Assembly (NCBI RefSeq): GCF_009807035.1
Contig: NZ_WUBI01000004.1
Coordinates: 610,408-674,407 of the forward strand
DNA from: Paenibacillus dendrobii
Lineage (GTDB): Bacteria; Bacillota; Bacilli; Paenibacillales; Paenibacillaceae
Length of the DNA stretch: 64,000 bases
Reading direction: 5' to 3'
Shown piece after piece: positions 42,153 to 51,169 of this stretch. The translations under genes were made by a program, and so were the position numbers. The notes under the pieces were generated by a model. The model was not told the DNA's origin, made no database searches, and saw nothing but the letters and a program-made list of their open reading frames with translations. Position 1 is the stretch's first letter. Every line of letters begins with the position of its first letter.

Positions 42153-44201
42153 ATGGAGACTACAAGAAAATACAAGTTCTGCATTAAAACATGTATTCCC
42201 AAAGTGAAGGATATGAATACTTGGGGAGACTATTATTTAGCTGAAAGTCTTGGGGAAGCTTTGAAAAGAAAAGGTCACGAATATAGTATACAGGTCATGA
42301 CCCAATGGTATACTGATCAAGATCGTGATGCTAACGTTGTTATTCATATAAGAGGCTTAACTGCATATATTCCTAAACCCAATCATTTTAATATCATGTG
42401 GAATATATCACACCCAGCTAATGTCATGATAGAGGAATATAATAGCTATGACTTGGTTTTAATCGCATCCCTATTACATCATGATAAAATAAGTGCATTA
42501 ATTGAGAAGCCGTCTGATTCCTTTTTGCAATTTACAGATGCAAATAGGTTTTTCCCAGAATACGATAATCTTCATAAGTCACAAATTCTATTTGTGGGAA
42601 ATTCAAGGAAGGTTTACAGAACTATTGTAAAAGAGGCGATAGATAATAGTATCCCATTGTCTGTTGTTGGAGAGAATTGGAGCGGGATAATAGATAAGAA
42701 ATATATAAAGAGTAAATGGTTCTCTAATAATTCTTTAAGGCTTTTATATTCCTCATGTAATATACTTCTTAACGACCACTGGGATGATATGAAGGAATAT
42801 GGATTTGTTAATAATAGGCTGTTTGATGCACTCGCTTGTAGAGCTATCGTTATTAACGATAACAATCCTGAAATTCTCAAGATATTCCCGAATGCCATAA
42901 TAATGGATGAATATAACCCTCTCGTAGCTACTATTAATAAAATTAATAGTAGCTACGAGAGTTATTGTCAGAATGCAATTACATTGCAGAATGAAGTGCT
43001 TAAACACCATACAGCCGATATAAGGGCCGAACAACTACTTAATTTATTAGAATCTCAATTTCATATTAAAAAGAATCATAAAATGAAAGGTTCCACAAAA
43101 GTAGGCATCTCTAATAAAATTCGGGATATGATTATTAGAAAGAGAGGCTTTGGTAAACTATATAAAATACTGAATAAACCTTATAAAATGGTTAAAAAAA
43201 GAATGTTTCAATTTGCCTATTATAAGTCTAAAGTTATGCCTAATAAAGTAACTATACTTAAAGGGGAACATCGGTTAATTTGTTTTCTTGTAAGTGAGAA
43301 TGGAAATCAGACAACATGCGGGGACTTCTTTTCTGCTAAGGCTCTGGGAGATGAGTTGCAAAAAAATTATAATTATATTCCTATGTACTTAAGCAGGAAT
43401 CCCTACCAATGGAATGATATACCGAAGAATACTGATATTGTAGTTTCAATGCTACATGATACAGATATAGGACATGTAAATGTCCCTAAAAATTCTATAA
43501 AGATTGCTTGGATGAGAAGCTATGTGGATCAATGGATACAGAGTCCTCAAATATATAATTATGATGGTGTTATAACAACATCAAATTATTGGGATTCTAT
43601 TATCAGAAGTAATCTACCAAGTGATTTGTGTTGGGGAATCGTACCATTGGGTTTGAGTAATGATTTCTTTTTGCATAAAGGTAGGACAACGAACGATGAA
43701 TCAAGAGATATCGATGTTTGCTTTATAGGTAATATATCTAATTATAATAGACAAGTAGTTCGGGATCTAGTTCTTCTTGATGCCTTCAATTTTCACTTTT
43801 ACGGAACTCTGAATACACAATTCCATCATCCATGGAGAAAATATCACCGAGGACCGATTCAACATTCCGATGTTTACAATATTTATAGTAGAAGTAAGCT
43901 AGTAATTGAAGACACAACCGGAATGACATATAATACGATAAATTTAAGAACTTACGAGGCTGCAGCATGCGGCGCTTTTATAATTGCTAATGATACTCCA
44001 GGTCTAAAAGAACTACTGGATGGAAATGTCGATATATACCATGATAGTGATGAGCTGATGGAAAAAATTTCATTTTATTTAGGGCATCTTGAAACTAGAA
44101 AATTACTAGCAGATAGGGCCCAGAACATCGTTAGAAGAAATCACACATTTAGACAAAGAGCGGAATTATTTCATAAGATAGTATCTTCAAAAATGAAATG
44201 A
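42153..44201 (+). CDS. glycosyltransferase with two tandem CgeB-like domains
   Basis: Predicted glycosyltransferase of 682 residues built from two related halves. Each half ends in a CgeB/Glyco_trans_1-2-type donor-binding segment: NNRLFDALACRAIVINDNNPEI in the first (about residue 225) and LRTYEAAACGAFIIANDTPG in the second (about 590), each preceded by an FVGNS or FIGNIS strand. The link (about 300-370) is basic. Starts four bases after the previous gene. A perfect 20-base inverted repeat lies inside (42919-42961). Substrate unknown; addition of two successive sugars is one possibility. Confidence 0.75.
   Translation: METTRKYKFCIKTCIPKVKDMNTWGDYYLAESLGEALKRKGHEYSIQVMTQWYTDQDRDANVVIHIRGLTAYIPKPNHFNIMWNISHPANVMIEEYNSYDLVLIASLLHHDKISALIEKPSDSFLQFTDANRFFPEYDNLHKSQILFVGNSRKVYRTIVKEAIDNSIPLSVVGENWSGIIDKKYIKSKWFSNNSLRLLYSSCNILLNDHWDDMKEYGFVNNRLFDALACRAIVINDNNPEILKIFPNAIIMDEYNPLVATINKINSSYESYCQNAITLQNEVLKHHTADIRAEQLLNLLESQFHIKKNHKMKGSTKVGISNKIRDMIIRKRGFGKLYKILNKPYKMVKKRMFQFAYYKSKVMPNKVTILKGEHRLICFLVSENGNQTTCGDFFSAKALGDELQKNYNYIPMYLSRNPYQWNDIPKNTDIVVSMLHDTDIGHVNVPKNSIKIAWMRSYVDQWIQSPQIYNYDGVITTSNYWDSIIRSNLPSDLCWGIVPLGLSNDFFLHKGRTTNDESRDIDVCFIGNISNYNRQVVRDLVLLDAFNFHFYGTLNTQFHHPWRKYHRGPIQHSDVYNIYSRSKLVIEDTTGMTYNTINLRTYEAAACGAFIIANDTPGLKELLDGNVDIYHDSDELMEKISFYLGHLETRKLLADRAQNIVRRNHTFRQRAELFHKIVSSKMK
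42919..42961. repeat. perfect 20-bp inverted repeat with AAA loop inside a coding sequence
   Basis: Arms 42919-42938 and 42942-42961 are exact reverse complements, separated by AAA at 42939-42941. The region encodes LVATINKINSSYES in frame. Such a long perfect stem is unexpected by chance and is not a terminator (no T-run, mid-gene). Confidence 0.95.
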
Positions 44202-44220
44202 ATGAAGGAGTGTTTAAGAA

Positions 44221-44964
44221 ATGAAAGGCATAATCCTAGCAGGAGGTACTGGCTCTCGCCTATACCCATTAACGAAAGTCACCAATAAGCATCTCCTTCC
44301 AGTAGGTAAATATCCAATGATCTTTCACTCTGTCTATAAGCTCAAAGAGGCAAGTATTGATGACATTCTAATCGTTACTGGTAAAGAACATATGGGGGAT
44401 GTCGTCAATCTTCTTGGTAGCGGACGGGAGATGGGAGTTACCTTCACATATAAGGTACAGGACGAAGCGGGAGGAATTGCTCAGGCGCTCGATCTTGCGG
44501 AAAGCTTTGTTGGCGAAGACCAAATGGTAGTTATTCTTGGAGACAACGTTTTTGAAGACGATTTATCGCCATTTGTTCAAAACTTCCGATTGCAAAATGA
44601 AGGGGCGAAAATTCTTATTCAAGAAGTGCAGGATCCTAAACGCTTTGGTGTTCCTGAAATTAATGGTCAGCAAATTGTTTCAATAGAGGAAAAGCCGTCT
44701 GCACCTAAATCAAATTATGCAGTAACAGGTATTTATATGTTTGATCATCATGTATTTGACATTGTTAAAACATTAATCCCATCGGCACGAGGTGAATTGG
44801 AAATCACCGATGTTAATAATGCATATATTAATCGTAATCAGTTAACTTTTGACGTTCTTAAAGGTTGGTGGACGGATGCAGGGACACATCCTTCATTAGC
44901 AAGAGCAAATGAGTTAGCTAAAGATCTGACTTTTGGGGAAGAGTTTGGAAAGTTAAAATTATAA
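44221..44964 (+). CDS. rmlA: glucose-1-phosphate thymidylyltransferase
   Basis: First enzyme of dTDP-L-rhamnose synthesis; joins dTTP and glucose-1-phosphate. 247 residues, the short RmlA form. Nucleotidyltransferase signature GIILAGGTGSRLYPLT, substrate segment VGKYPMI, metal site LGDNVFED, and WWTDAGTHPSL at the end. GAAGGAG precedes ATG 44221. Followed by rmlC, rmlB and rmlD at short spacing. Confidence 0.95.
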   Translation: MKGIILAGGTGSRLYPLTKVTNKHLLPVGKYPMIFHSVYKLKEASIDDILIVTGKEHMGDVVNLLGSGREMGVTFTYKVQDEAGGIAQALDLAESFVGEDQMVVILGDNVFEDDLSPFVQNFRLQNEGAKILIQEVQDPKRFGVPEINGQQIVSIEEKPSAPKSNYAVTGIYMFDHHVFDIVKTLIPSARGELEITDVNNAYINRNQLTFDVLKGWWTDAGTHPSLARANELAKDLTFGEEFGKLKL

Positions 44965-44986
44965 AGAAATTGGAGGAACTCCAATC

Positions 44987-45535
44987 ATGAAAGTCACTCC
45001 TTTACAGCTGCAAGGCGCATGCTTACTTGAACCGGTTGTCCATGGAGACAGCCGGGGTTTTTTTATGGAGAGCTATAATGAGGCTATTTTAGAACGACAA
45101 GGTATCAAATTTAATTTTATTCAGGATAATCAATCGTTATCTGCCGAGCCAGGCGTACTCCGAGGTTTGCATTATCAATTAAACCCGAAGGCTCAGACGA
45201 AGCTGATACGCGTCCTCACGGGTGCGATCTACGACGTCATCGTTGATGTTCGCAAAAGCTCCCCTACCTTCGGTAAATGGGTCGGCGTCATCTTGAGTGA
45301 ACATAATCATCGGCAGCTGCTTGTACCGAAAGGCTTTGCACACGGGTTCTGCACGTTAACGCCAAACGCCCAAGTCTTGTACAAAGTGGACGAATACTAT
45401 TCCCCTGAAAATGACCGCGGCATATTATGGAATGACCCGGCACTGGGAATCGATTGGCCGACGTCCAAGCCGATTTTATCGGATAAAGATCAACATCATC
45501 CGCTGCTGCAGGATGCAGAACTGAATTTTGATTAG
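44987..45535 (+). CDS. rmlC: dTDP-4-dehydrorhamnose 3,5-epimerase
   Basis: Third step of dTDP-L-rhamnose synthesis. Cupin enzyme of 182 residues with DSRGFFMESY, the catalytic His in LRGLHYQ, VRKSSPTFGKWVG and PKGFAHGFC. Good TTGGAGGA site. Base composition rises visibly within the gene: the first ~195 bases look like the AT-rich cassette, the rest like the GC-richer flank. Confidence 0.95.
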   Translation: MKVTPLQLQGACLLEPVVHGDSRGFFMESYNEAILERQGIKFNFIQDNQSLSAEPGVLRGLHYQLNPKAQTKLIRVLTGAIYDVIVDVRKSSPTFGKWVGVILSEHNHRQLLVPKGFAHGFCTLTPNAQVLYKVDEYYSPENDRGILWNDPALGIDWPTSKPILSDKDQHHPLLQDAELNFD

Positions 45536-45550
45536 GAGGACGCTTTTACT

Positions 45551-46573
45551 ATGAAACTTCTCGTCACCGGCGGAGCCGGTTTTATAGGCAGTAACTTTAT
45601 GTTATATATGCTCCAGCAGCATCCAGATTACCAAATCGTTAACGTAGATTCACTTACGTATGCTGGAAACCTGGAGAATTTGAAATCGATCGAGAATCAT
45701 CCCAACTATACATTTTCAAAAACGGATATTACGGATGCCAAGGCAGTAGACACATTGTTCCAACAAGGAATTGATGTTGTTGTCAACTTCGCAGCTGAAT
45801 CTCATGTAGACCGAAGTATACTGGAGCCAGAAGTATTTGTGAAGACGAATGTCCTGGGCACGCAGGTACTCTTGGATGCAGCCAAAAAGTATGGCGTAAC
45901 GAAATATGTTCAAGTTTCTACGGATGAAGTATACGGAACGCTCGGGGTTACCGGCCTTTTCACAGAGGAAACGCCGCTGACGCCGAACAGTCCTTATTCC
46001 GCAAGTAAAGCGGGAGGAGATCTGCTCGTACGTGCCTACCACGAGACTTTCGGTTTGCCGGTGAACATTACCCGCTGCTCCAATAATTATGGCCCATATC
46101 AATTTCCGGAAAAGTTGATCCCGCTTATCATTTCCCGTGCTTTGAACGATCAGGCTTTGCCAATCTATGGTGATGGCTTGAATATTCGGGACTGGTTGTA
46201 TGTGGAAGACCATTGCAGCGCCATCGATCTGGTGATTCATAATGGTCGCATTGGCGAGGTGTATAACATTGGCGGGAACAATGAGCGAACCAATCTCCAC
46301 ATTGTAAAAACGATCTTGCAGGAACTAAAAAAACCGGAGTCCCTGATTACTTATGTGCAGGATCGCCCTGGGCATGACCGTCGGTATGGCATTGATCCAA
46401 CGAAGATCACGCAGGAGCTCGGATGGAAACCCAAGCATAATTTTGAGACGGGTATTAAAGAGACAATACAGTGGTATCTGAACAATAAAGACTGGTGGAC
46501 TCGAATTCAATCCGGTGAATACCAGGCTTATTATGCTAAACAGTACGCTGAGCGTCTAGGAGAATCTCTATGA
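45551..46573 (+). CDS. rmlB: dTDP-glucose 4,6-dehydratase
   Basis: Second step of dTDP-L-rhamnose synthesis. Short-chain dehydrogenase of 340 residues with NAD site VTGGAGFIGSNF, AAESHVDRSI, the catalytic stretch VSTDEVYGTLG and YSASKAG (YxxxK), and RCSNNYGPYQFPEK. TAGGAGGA precedes the ATG. The stop overlaps the rmlD start (ATGA). Confidence 0.96.
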   Translation: MKLLVTGGAGFIGSNFMLYMLQQHPDYQIVNVDSLTYAGNLENLKSIENHPNYTFSKTDITDAKAVDTLFQQGIDVVVNFAAESHVDRSILEPEVFVKTNVLGTQVLLDAAKKYGVTKYVQVSTDEVYGTLGVTGLFTEETPLTPNSPYSASKAGGDLLVRAYHETFGLPVNITRCSNNYGPYQFPEKLIPLIISRALNDQALPIYGDGLNIRDWLYVEDHCSAIDLVIHNGRIGEVYNIGGNNERTNLHIVKTILQELKKPESLITYVQDRPGHDRRYGIDPTKITQELGWKPKHNFETGIKETIQWYLNNKDWWTRIQSGEYQAYYAKQYAERLGESL

Positions 46574-47439
46574 GAGTCTTGGTAACTGGTGCTGCGGGGC
46601 AATTAGGAATGGATTTGGTTTCTGTACTGCAGCAAAAGGGTCACAAGGTTCTGGGGTGCGACCGTTCGGCCTTGGACATTACAGATGATGAGCAGTGCCA
46701 GCAAGTCGTTGAATCTTTCAAACCTGATACTGTTATACATTGTGCTGCGTATACCGCAGTGGATGCTGCAGAGACTGACGTAGATGTTGCACACCTTGTG
46801 AATGCTGTCGGCACGAGAAATATGGCAGTGGCAGCCGAAAAAGTAGGGGCCAAGTTCGTGTACATCAGTACGGACTACGTATTTAACGGTCGTTCCGATG
46901 CCCCTTATCAGGAATATGATAATACAGATCCACAAAGCGTTTACGGCAAGTCCAAGAGGGCCGGCGAAGTTCTTGTGCAGAGCTTATCTTCCCGATATTT
47001 TATCGTGCGCACCTCTTGGGTATACGGGATACATGGTAATAATTTTGTGAAGACAATGCTTCGGTTGGGCCAAGAGAAACCACAGATACAGGTTGTGAAT
47101 GACCAGAAGGGCTCACCCACTTACACTGTTGACTTGGCTTCATTTTTGGAGGAGCTTATTCGAACAGAGAAGTTTGGGATCTATCATGCCTCAAATAGCG
47201 GGGAGTGTACTTGGTTCGAGTTTACGAAGGCTATTTTTGAAGAAGCTGGCAAGCTCGGTTTTAAGATTACTGCACAGCTTGAGCCATGTACCACAGAACA
47301 GTTCCCTCGTCCTGCTCCAAGACCGGGTAATTCCGTTATGGATCATTTGTCGATTCGAGCGAATGGTTTGACGGATCTGAGACCATGGCAGGAAGGTCTT
47401 GCCGAATTTTTAAAGCAACTGACAGAAGCGAAGAAATGA
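46570..47439 (+). CDS. rmlD: dTDP-4-dehydrorhamnose reductase
   Basis: Last step, yielding dTDP-L-rhamnose. 289 residues with NAD(P) site VTGAAGQLGMDL, ISTDYVFNG, YGKSKRAGE (YxxxK) and RTSWVYG. Overlaps rmlB by four bases. A terminator follows, so the unit from the UDP-sugar dehydrogenase to rmlD likely ends here. Confidence 0.96.
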   Translation: MRVLVTGAAGQLGMDLVSVLQQKGHKVLGCDRSALDITDDEQCQQVVESFKPDTVIHCAAYTAVDAAETDVDVAHLVNAVGTRNMAVAAEKVGAKFVYISTDYVFNGRSDAPYQEYDNTDPQSVYGKSKRAGEVLVQSLSSRYFIVRTSWVYGIHGNNFVKTMLRLGQEKPQIQVVNDQKGSPTYTVDLASFLEELIRTEKFGIYHASNSGECTWFEFTKAIFEEAGKLGFKITAQLEPCTTEQFPRPAPRPGNSVMDHLSIRANGLTDLRPWQEGLAEFLKQLTEAKK

Positions 47440-47453
47440 TATTAAACTCCAAT

Positions 47454-47492
47454 AATCTCTCACCAATTAACAGATTGGTCGGGAGATTTTTT
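47454..47492 (+). terminator. intrinsic terminator after rmlD
   Basis: Stem AATCTCTCACCAAT/ATTGGTCGGGAGATT (one bulge) with a short loop and a TTTTTT run. Confidence 0.78.
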
Positions 47493-47500
47493 GCTATAAT
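47491..47500 (+). promoter_or_regulatory. extended -10 promoter overlapping the rmlD terminator
   Basis: TTGCTATAAT contains TGC-TATAAT, an extended -10 box, about 33 bases before the next glycosyltransferase start. No clear -35 box. Confidence 0.5.
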
Positions 47501-47532
47501 AGATGAAAAAATAGATTGGATACATAAATATT

Positions 47533-48468
47533 ATGACGAAACGTGTCAGCGTACATATTGTTACATTTAATAGCGAACATGATATTCTAGATTGTCTCGA
47601 GGCCGTACAAGCCCAAACGTATCCCATTGAAAGAGTTGTGGTAGTGGACAACCATTCCACCGATCGTACTTTAGATAAGGTTTCATCCTTTAAAGTAGGA
47701 CTAGGCAGTAAATTGCACGTTATATCAAATCAAGATAACAAAGGCTTTGCTCCAGGACATAATCAGGCCATAGCTGCTACTGACAGTGACTATGTGCTTG
47801 TTCTCAATCCCGACGTTGCTCTGGACCCGGAGTATGTAGAATTTCTAGTGAACTATCTCGAAGACCATTCTGATGTTGGCAGCGCAACCGGTAAACTTTT
47901 GCTCAAATCCAACCCGCAGATTGTGGACAGCACAGGCCTCATCATGAATAAAGCTTACAGAGCTTTTGACCGTGGCGCAGGCGAGCCCGCTTCTCAATGG
48001 ATGGATTCCGGTAATGTATTTGGTGTCTCTGGTGCGGCAGCCTTTTACTCCAGAATAATGATTGATGACATCAGCATGAACGGAGAGTTCTTCGATAACG
48101 ACTTTTTTGCGTATAAGGAAGATGTCGATGTGGCATGGAGAGCTCGATTGCTTGGATGGAAATCTTATTATTGTGCGAGTGCTGTCGGTTACCATGCCAG
48201 GGGGTGGAAGAAGGGTGGCCGTCATAAGCAGCTTTTATTTATTCGAAGAGTTTCATATATTAATCGATATAAAATGATGTATAAAAACGGAAGCCGGAAA
48301 CACTGGTTTAAGTGCTTGCTGCATACGCTACCTTATGAAATTGCTAGTAACGGTTATTTTTTGTTGAGGGAACCCCAAGTTTTAGGTGCTTGGAAGTCGT
48401 TTGGGGAGCAACGAAAAAATCTCAAAAGAAAGCGTAAGGCGATTCTGGAGAAGAGGAGGACACAATAA
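47533..48468 (+). CDS. GT2 family glycosyltransferase (rhamnosyltransferase-like)
   Basis: Cytoplasmic GT-A transferase of 311 residues. VSVHIVTFNSEHDI, VVVDNHSTD, NKGFAPGHNQA, LNPDVALDP (DxD-type metal site) and the acceptor region FAYKEDVDVAWRARLLGW are all present. The N-terminal half is like WsaF/WbbL-type rhamnosyl and related transferases. The ribosome-binding site is weak. Follows rmlACBD, so dTDP-rhamnose is the likely donor by context only. Confidence 0.85.
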   Translation: MTKRVSVHIVTFNSEHDILDCLEAVQAQTYPIERVVVVDNHSTDRTLDKVSSFKVGLGSKLHVISNQDNKGFAPGHNQAIAATDSDYVLVLNPDVALDPEYVEFLVNYLEDHSDVGSATGKLLLKSNPQIVDSTGLIMNKAYRAFDRGAGEPASQWMDSGNVFGVSGAAAFYSRIMIDDISMNGEFFDNDFFAYKEDVDVAWRARLLGWKSYYCASAVGYHARGWKKGGRHKQLLFIRRVSYINRYKMMYKNGSRKHWFKCLLHTLPYEIASNGYFLLREPQVLGAWKSFGEQRKNLKRKRKAILEKRRTQ

Positions 48469-48525
48469 AGTTCTAGCGATCCTTCTCATATTTTCTATAT
48501 TATTCCTACAGCACCCTGTCTCATA

Positions 48526-48534
48526 TGATATAAT
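48526..48534 (+). promoter_or_regulatory. extended -10 promoter before the second GT2 gene
   Basis: TGA-TATAAT in the 218-base gap 48469-48686; no clear -35 box. The rest of the gap shows nothing further. Confidence 0.4.
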
Positions 48535-48686
48535 GATGTCGAAAGCTGGAAATCAGCGTAAGATAATTTGTCGTTGTTTTTAATCCCTTTCCCATAAAAT
48601 CTGTTAAAAGATGATGAGATCCATAACTTTTTCACTATAGTTCTCGTCATTAATATAGAAAATACCTTGTCAGGAAGTGCTTCAAA

Positions 48687-49595
48687 TTGGATTTAAGCAT
48701 TCTCATCGTGAATTACAATACATGCCAGCTTACTATAGATTGCCTTCGTTCTGTGTTTGAGTCGAAGACGCAATATGCATTTGAAGTGATCGTCATCGAC
48801 AATAACTCCCATGATGGCTCGGTCGAGACGATCCAGAAGGAATTTCCGGCAGTCACGCTCATAGCCAACAAGGACAACACCGGATTTGCCAAAGCCAACA
48901 ATCAGGGGATGGCGGTGGCCAAAGGCCGCTATGTTTTGCTGCTCAATTCCGATACCGTTATCCCCAAGGATACGCTCCAAACGATGATTGCCTTTATGGA
49001 CGAGCAACCCAAAGTTGGAGCCTCGGGATGCAAAATCATTTTGCCTGACGGCTCTCTCGACAAAGCCTGTAAGCGCGGATTTCCGACGCCCTCGGCTTCG
49101 TTTTATTATGCCTTTGGGTTTTCGAAGCTGTTTCCGGATAACCCGAGGTTTAACCAGTACCAACTTGGGCATCTGGATCCGGATGATGAGTATCCGGTGG
49201 ACTGCCTGGTCGGTGCCTTCATGCTCGTACGGCGGGAAACACTGAAGCAGGTCGGCGGGCTGGACGAGACTTTTTTTATGTATGGTGAAGATATCGATTG
49301 GTGTTACCGGATCAAGCAAGCGGGCTGGGACATTCATTATTACCCCAAAACGACGATCGTGCATTATAAAGGCGGCAGTGCCCGTCGGCGTCCGGTGCGC
49401 ATCATCTATGAGTTCCACCGGGCCATGATCGTATTTCATCGCAAGCATTATCGCAAAAAGTACAATGTTCTGACGAATTCTTTCATATACATGGGTGTAG
49501 GACTGAAATTCACCATGGCCTTGATGAAGAGCATATTGGTTAAACCGAAACAAGACTCGAAACCAAAAGAAACGAACATGGAGGTGGGCATGTGA
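48687..49595 (+). CDS. GT2 family glycosyltransferase
   Basis: GT-A transferase of 302 residues: LSILIVNYNTCQLTIDCL, VIDNNSHDGS, NTGFAKANNQGM, LLNSDTVIP (metal site), GGLDETFFMYGEDIDWCYR, typical of rhamnosyltransferase-like GT2 enzymes. Start TTG 48687 behind AGGAAGTG. Overlaps the following initiating-transferase gene by four bases, so both act in the same pathway, perhaps this one adding the next sugar to the lipid-linked primer. Confidence 0.88.
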   Translation: MDLSILIVNYNTCQLTIDCLRSVFESKTQYAFEVIVIDNNSHDGSVETIQKEFPAVTLIANKDNTGFAKANNQGMAVAKGRYVLLLNSDTVIPKDTLQTMIAFMDEQPKVGASGCKIILPDGSLDKACKRGFPTPSASFYYAFGFSKLFPDNPRFNQYQLGHLDPDDEYPVDCLVGAFMLVRRETLKQVGGLDETFFMYGEDIDWCYRIKQAGWDIHYYPKTTIVHYKGGSARRRPVRIIYEFHRAMIVFHRKHYRKKYNVLTNSFIYMGVGLKFTMALMKSILVKPKQDSKPKETNMEVGM

Positions 49596-50998
49596 TCCGC
49601 AAGAATCAGGAATTTCTAACGCAAATGTATGTTTTAACGGATTTTGTGTTCATTCAAATTTCGTTCCTTCTGGCTTGGTGGCTTCGTTTTAAAAGCGGTT
49701 GGATTCCCAATAGCAGGCCGCTTCCGGTTGAAACCTATGCAATGTGGAGCTTTATTTATGCAGGTATTGCCGTCATCACGGGCATGTTGATTGCGTTATA
49801 CTCCCCGAAGCGCAAAAAACGTTTTGCGGATGAGTTCATCAAGATTATTCAAGTCCATTCGATCAGCATATTTGTACTTCTCAGCTTGATGTTCTTCGTG
49901 AAGGAAGTTAACATCTCGCGTTCGTATCTGGCCATCTACATGGTTAGCTTGGTCATGTTCATCATGTTTTACCGTTATGTCCTTAAAGTTTCTCTGAAAA
50001 TCCTAAGGGAAAAAGGCTATAACCGGCAATTTGTACTCATTATCGGTGCAGGCAAGCTCGGTAAACGATTTTATCATAACCTCCGGCAATATCCGGAAAT
50101 GGGCTATGAAGTTCTTGGCTTTCTGGATGATTACCAGCAGTGGGACAGCATCGAGGAGAAGAGGTATAAGCCGATTCTCGGTACGGTAGACGATCTTTCC
50201 AAAGTGCTGGAAGAGAAGCTGATCGACGAGGTCATTCTGGCGCTTCCGCTGGATGCACATTCCAAGTACGCGAAGATCATAAGCTTGTGTGAAAAAGCGG
50301 GCGTACGTACGTTGATCATCCCAGACTTTTTCGATTACCTACCGGCTCGCCCTTACTTCGATAATTTCGCTGGCATGCCAACGATTAACGTACGCGATAT
50401 ACCGCTCGATATGGCGGCGAACCGGATGTTCAAGCGTTTGTTCGATATCGTTTTTTCCTCCTTTGCTATAATCCTGACATCACCGCTGATGCTGGCGATC
50501 TGGATAGGGGTTAAGCTTACCTCACCGGGACCAGTCATTTTTAAGCAGGAGCGGGTAGGTCTGAATCGACGCAATTTTATGATGTATAAATTCCGCTCGA
50601 TGAAACAGCTTCCGCCAGGCATGGAGGACACGGGATGGACGACGGAGAACGATCCGCGCCGTACGAAATTCGGTTCGTTCCTGCGCAAGACCAGCTTGGA
50701 TGAACTTCCGCAATTTTTCAATGTACTGTTCGGTCACATGAGTGTCGTAGGCCCAAGGCCGGAGAGGCCATATTTCGTGGATCAGTTCCGCGAGGAAATT
50801 CCGAAATACATGGTGAAGCACCATGTCCGTCCGGGGATTACCGGCTGGGCGCAAAGTAATGGCTTACGCGGAGATACCTCCATCGAGGAACGCATTAATC
50901 ACGATATTTTCTACATTGAAAACTGGTCTCTTTTATTCGATATTAAAATTATTTTCAAAACGATCCGTAACGGGTTTGTTAATAAAAACGCATACTAG
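49592..50998 (+). CDS. undecaprenyl-phosphate sugar-1-phosphate transferase (WsfP/WcaJ-like)
   Basis: Initiates glycan assembly by moving a sugar-1-phosphate from its UDP form onto undecaprenyl phosphate. 468 residues: four N-terminal membrane segments, a CoA-binding-like Rossmann domain (about 145-260, VLIIGAGKLGKRFYHN), a fifth hydrophobic segment (near 285-305) and a C-terminal bacterial sugar transferase domain (KRLFDIVFSS, PGPVIFKQERVGLNRR, SLDELPQFFNVLFGHMSVVGPRP). Start GTG 49592 after GGAGGTG. It is the expected first enzyme of an S-layer-glycan type pathway; the sugar is unknown. Confidence 0.92.
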   Translation: MIRKNQEFLTQMYVLTDFVFIQISFLLAWWLRFKSGWIPNSRPLPVETYAMWSFIYAGIAVITGMLIALYSPKRKKRFADEFIKIIQVHSISIFVLLSLMFFVKEVNISRSYLAIYMVSLVMFIMFYRYVLKVSLKILREKGYNRQFVLIIGAGKLGKRFYHNLRQYPEMGYEVLGFLDDYQQWDSIEEKRYKPILGTVDDLSKVLEEKLIDEVILALPLDAHSKYAKIISLCEKAGVRTLIIPDFFDYLPARPYFDNFAGMPTINVRDIPLDMAANRMFKRLFDIVFSSFAIILTSPLMLAIWIGVKLTSPGPVIFKQERVGLNRRNFMMYKFRSMKQLPPGMEDTGWTTENDPRRTKFGSFLRKTSLDELPQFFNVLFGHMSVVGPRPERPYFVDQFREEIPKYMVKHHVRPGITGWAQSNGLRGDTSIEERINHDIFYIENWSLLFDIKIIFKTIRNGFVNKNAY

Positions 50999-51016
50999 TT
51001 ATCTCATAAACATTAG

Positions 51017-51047
51017 AAAAGGCGGCGTGATATCACGCTGCTTTTTT
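51017..51047 (+). terminator. intrinsic terminator after the initiating transferase gene
   Basis: GGCGGCGTGA/TATCACGCTGC stem-loop around GCGTGATATCACGC, preceded by AAAA and followed by TTTTTT. Marks the end of the glycan locus. Confidence 0.85.
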
Positions 51048-51169
51048 GATGTTCATGGCCCACCCTCCAAATTCTCCCTCGTTTGATCTCGCGAACCGCC
51101 GGGTAAATCTCTTGTAAAGGTACATCTGAATAGAACATAAACTAGGATGCTGCAAAGGATGTGAGCCTC

